Assembly: GCA_900754755.1 (NCBI GenBank)
Contig: CAAEEC010000229.1
Coordinates: 1-7,257, forward strand
Length of the DNA stretch: 7,257 nt
Source: Clostridia bacterium
GTDB taxonomy: Bacteria; Bacillota; Clostridia; Christensenellales; Aristaeellaceae
Direction of reading: 5' to 3'
Shown here one piece after another: positions 6,694 through 7,257 of the stretch. The position numbers and the translations under genes are program-made. The stretch's first letter is position 1; the number at the start of each line of letters is the position of its first letter. Below the pieces are notes generated by a model. The model did not search any database, was not told the origin of the DNA, and worked only from the letters and a program-made list of their open reading frames with translations.

Positions 6694-6849
6694 ATGATAA
6701 CAATTGACAACGTCATCAAGATTTATACCAAGGGAAAGAAGCATATCACAGCACTAAAGGATATCAATCTAAGCATTCCAACTGGCAGTGTGGTAGGATT
6801 TTTGGGCTCTAATGGCGCGGGGAAAATTCGGCGCCATCAAGCACTATGA
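6694..6849 (+). pseudogene. Truncated ABC-transporter ATP-binding protein (5' remnant)
   Basis: The reading frame encodes 51 residues; the first 44 match the start of an ABC ATPase. Seen: MITIDNVIKIYTKGKKHITA, then LKDINLSIPTGSVVGFLGSNGAGK, i.e. the A-loop region (Y11) and Walker A (38-44). Normally Ser/Thr and the rest of a domain of over 200 residues follow K44. Here the frame continues IRRHQAL and stops at 6847-6849. Q-loop, signature, Walker B and H-loop are all missing, so no functional ATPase can be made. GAGG at 6682-6685, 8 nt upstream, supports ATG 6694 over the in-frame ATG 6673. The region is about 36% GC (6641-6780), against 63% in 6481-6540 of the preceding gene, so it has a different origin or history. 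Shifting frame after 6825 and near 6844 gives weakly ABC-like residues (AIKH, then MTALGPFLAGLT), so indel decay is one explanation. A rearrangement or misassembly is another. Confidence 0.82.
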
Positions 6850-6894
6850 CGGCACTTGGCCCATTCCTCGCTGGGTTGACTTTCTCCTTTACAA

Positions 6895-7257
6895 TCATCC
6901 CTCAGCGATCATCATGCCGATGGTGGTGCGCAGCCGGTTTTCGAATTCGCGGATGTCCATCGTCCCCTCCAGATATTGCTGCATCCAGTCGCCATAGGTA
7001 TCCATGATGGTGGAAAGGTGCGGCGCGACCTGAAGGAATCCGGCGATGGCCTTATAGCGCGCGATGCTTTCGGGGCTGGCCACATAGGAACCACTGCGGA
7101 GGTACTCCTCGTATTGGGCCTGCGTTTCTGCCAGCAGACTTTCCAGGCGGGGAATGTCCTCCTCCGCCGCCTGCGCGATCTGGTTGGGAAGATCGTTTTC
7201 CAGCATGGTTTCATAAGAGGCCAACCGTTCCTCAAATCCTTCCTGCCGCAGGGGCGC
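6895..7257 (-). CDS. C-terminal part of a probable extracellular solute-binding protein
   Basis: A minus-strand frame runs open from the window edge (7257) to a TGA at 6895-6897, so 120 C-terminal residues of a gene starting outside are visible. A TTG at 7224 could serve as a start, but the frame stays open upstream, so a partial gene is more likely. Seen: helix-rich, acidic sequence, a SGSYVASPESIARYKAIAGF segment, and an end reading YGDWMQQYLEGTMDIREFENRLRTTIGMMIAEG-like (positions about 88-120). The pattern of aromatic/Leu helix, a Gly turn, (D/E)EF..RL, then a hydrophobic helix ending in EG resembles the tail of family-1 substrate-binding lipoproteins of Firmicutes ABC sugar importers. 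That assignment rests on the tail alone. Signal peptide and ligand domain are out of view. The gene converges on the broken ABC gene with 45 nt between them, and no clear terminator lies in that gap. Confidence 0.6.
   Translation of the reverse strand, partial: APLRQEGFEERLASYETMLENDLPNQIAQAAEEDIPRLESLLAETQAQYEEYLRSGSYVASPESIARYKAIAGFLQVAPHLSTIMDTYGDWMQQYLEGTMDIREFENRLRTTIGMMIAEG

Noticed and set aside
6812..6997. Plus-strand open frame after the ABC break
   Set aside because: Its second half is antisense to the minus-strand coding tail, and its first half has no convincing similarity. It is better seen as residue of the junction.
7247..7256. Ten-base match CGCAGGGGCG shared with the hairpin arm at 2865-2874
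   Set aside because: It is short, GC-rich and inside a coding frame with no second arm, so it is probably coincidence.

Overview
This window looks like accessory metabolism from an anaerobic, fairly GC-rich Firmicutes-type bacterium (Clostridia or a relative). The lineage is inferred from three things: an oxygen-sensitive glycyl radical enzyme with its radical-SAM activase, strong purine-rich Shine-Dalgarno sites 5-9 nt from the starts, and sigma70/sigmaA-type promoters with TATAAT or extended -10 boxes. No RNA gene, CRISPR array, transposase or integrase is visible.

Left part (1-2876): a plus-strand operon of three genes. It holds the C-terminal 296 residues of a glycyl radical enzyme of the pyruvate formate-lyase/dehydratase superfamily (its 5' end is outside the window), its radical-SAM activating enzyme 3 nt downstream, and a zinc-dependent medium-chain alcohol dehydrogenase after a 39-nt gap. 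A perfect 15-bp hairpin follows the dehydrogenase. The set fits a radical dehydration, cleavage or decarboxylation step coupled to an alcohol/carbonyl oxidoreductase. The substrate cannot be read from the visible part.

Middle (2896-5712): two genes, each with its own recognisable promoter. The first is a type-1 glycerate kinase, which could feed glycerate into lower glycolysis. The second is a two-domain PPK2-family enzyme, probably a polyphosphate:AMP phosphotransferase. In that protein the N-terminal copy lacks key catalytic residues and the C-terminal copy keeps them. A short palindrome lies exactly between the -35 and -10 boxes of its promoter.

Right part (5775-7257): an unusual short Gfo/Idh/MocA-type oxidoreductase comes first, followed by a terminator-like hairpin. 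Next is an AT-rich patch carrying the first 44 codons of an ABC-transporter ATPase, broken right after the Walker A lysine. At the edge is the C-terminal end of a minus-strand gene, tentatively an extracellular solute-binding protein. The ABC remnant and the composition change mark a rearrangement, decay or assembly junction near 6826-6895.

The best leads are the unassigned radical-enzyme cassette, the oxidoreductase lacking the usual dinucleotide-binding glycine motif, and the broken ABC gene. Nothing here proves a wholly new system.
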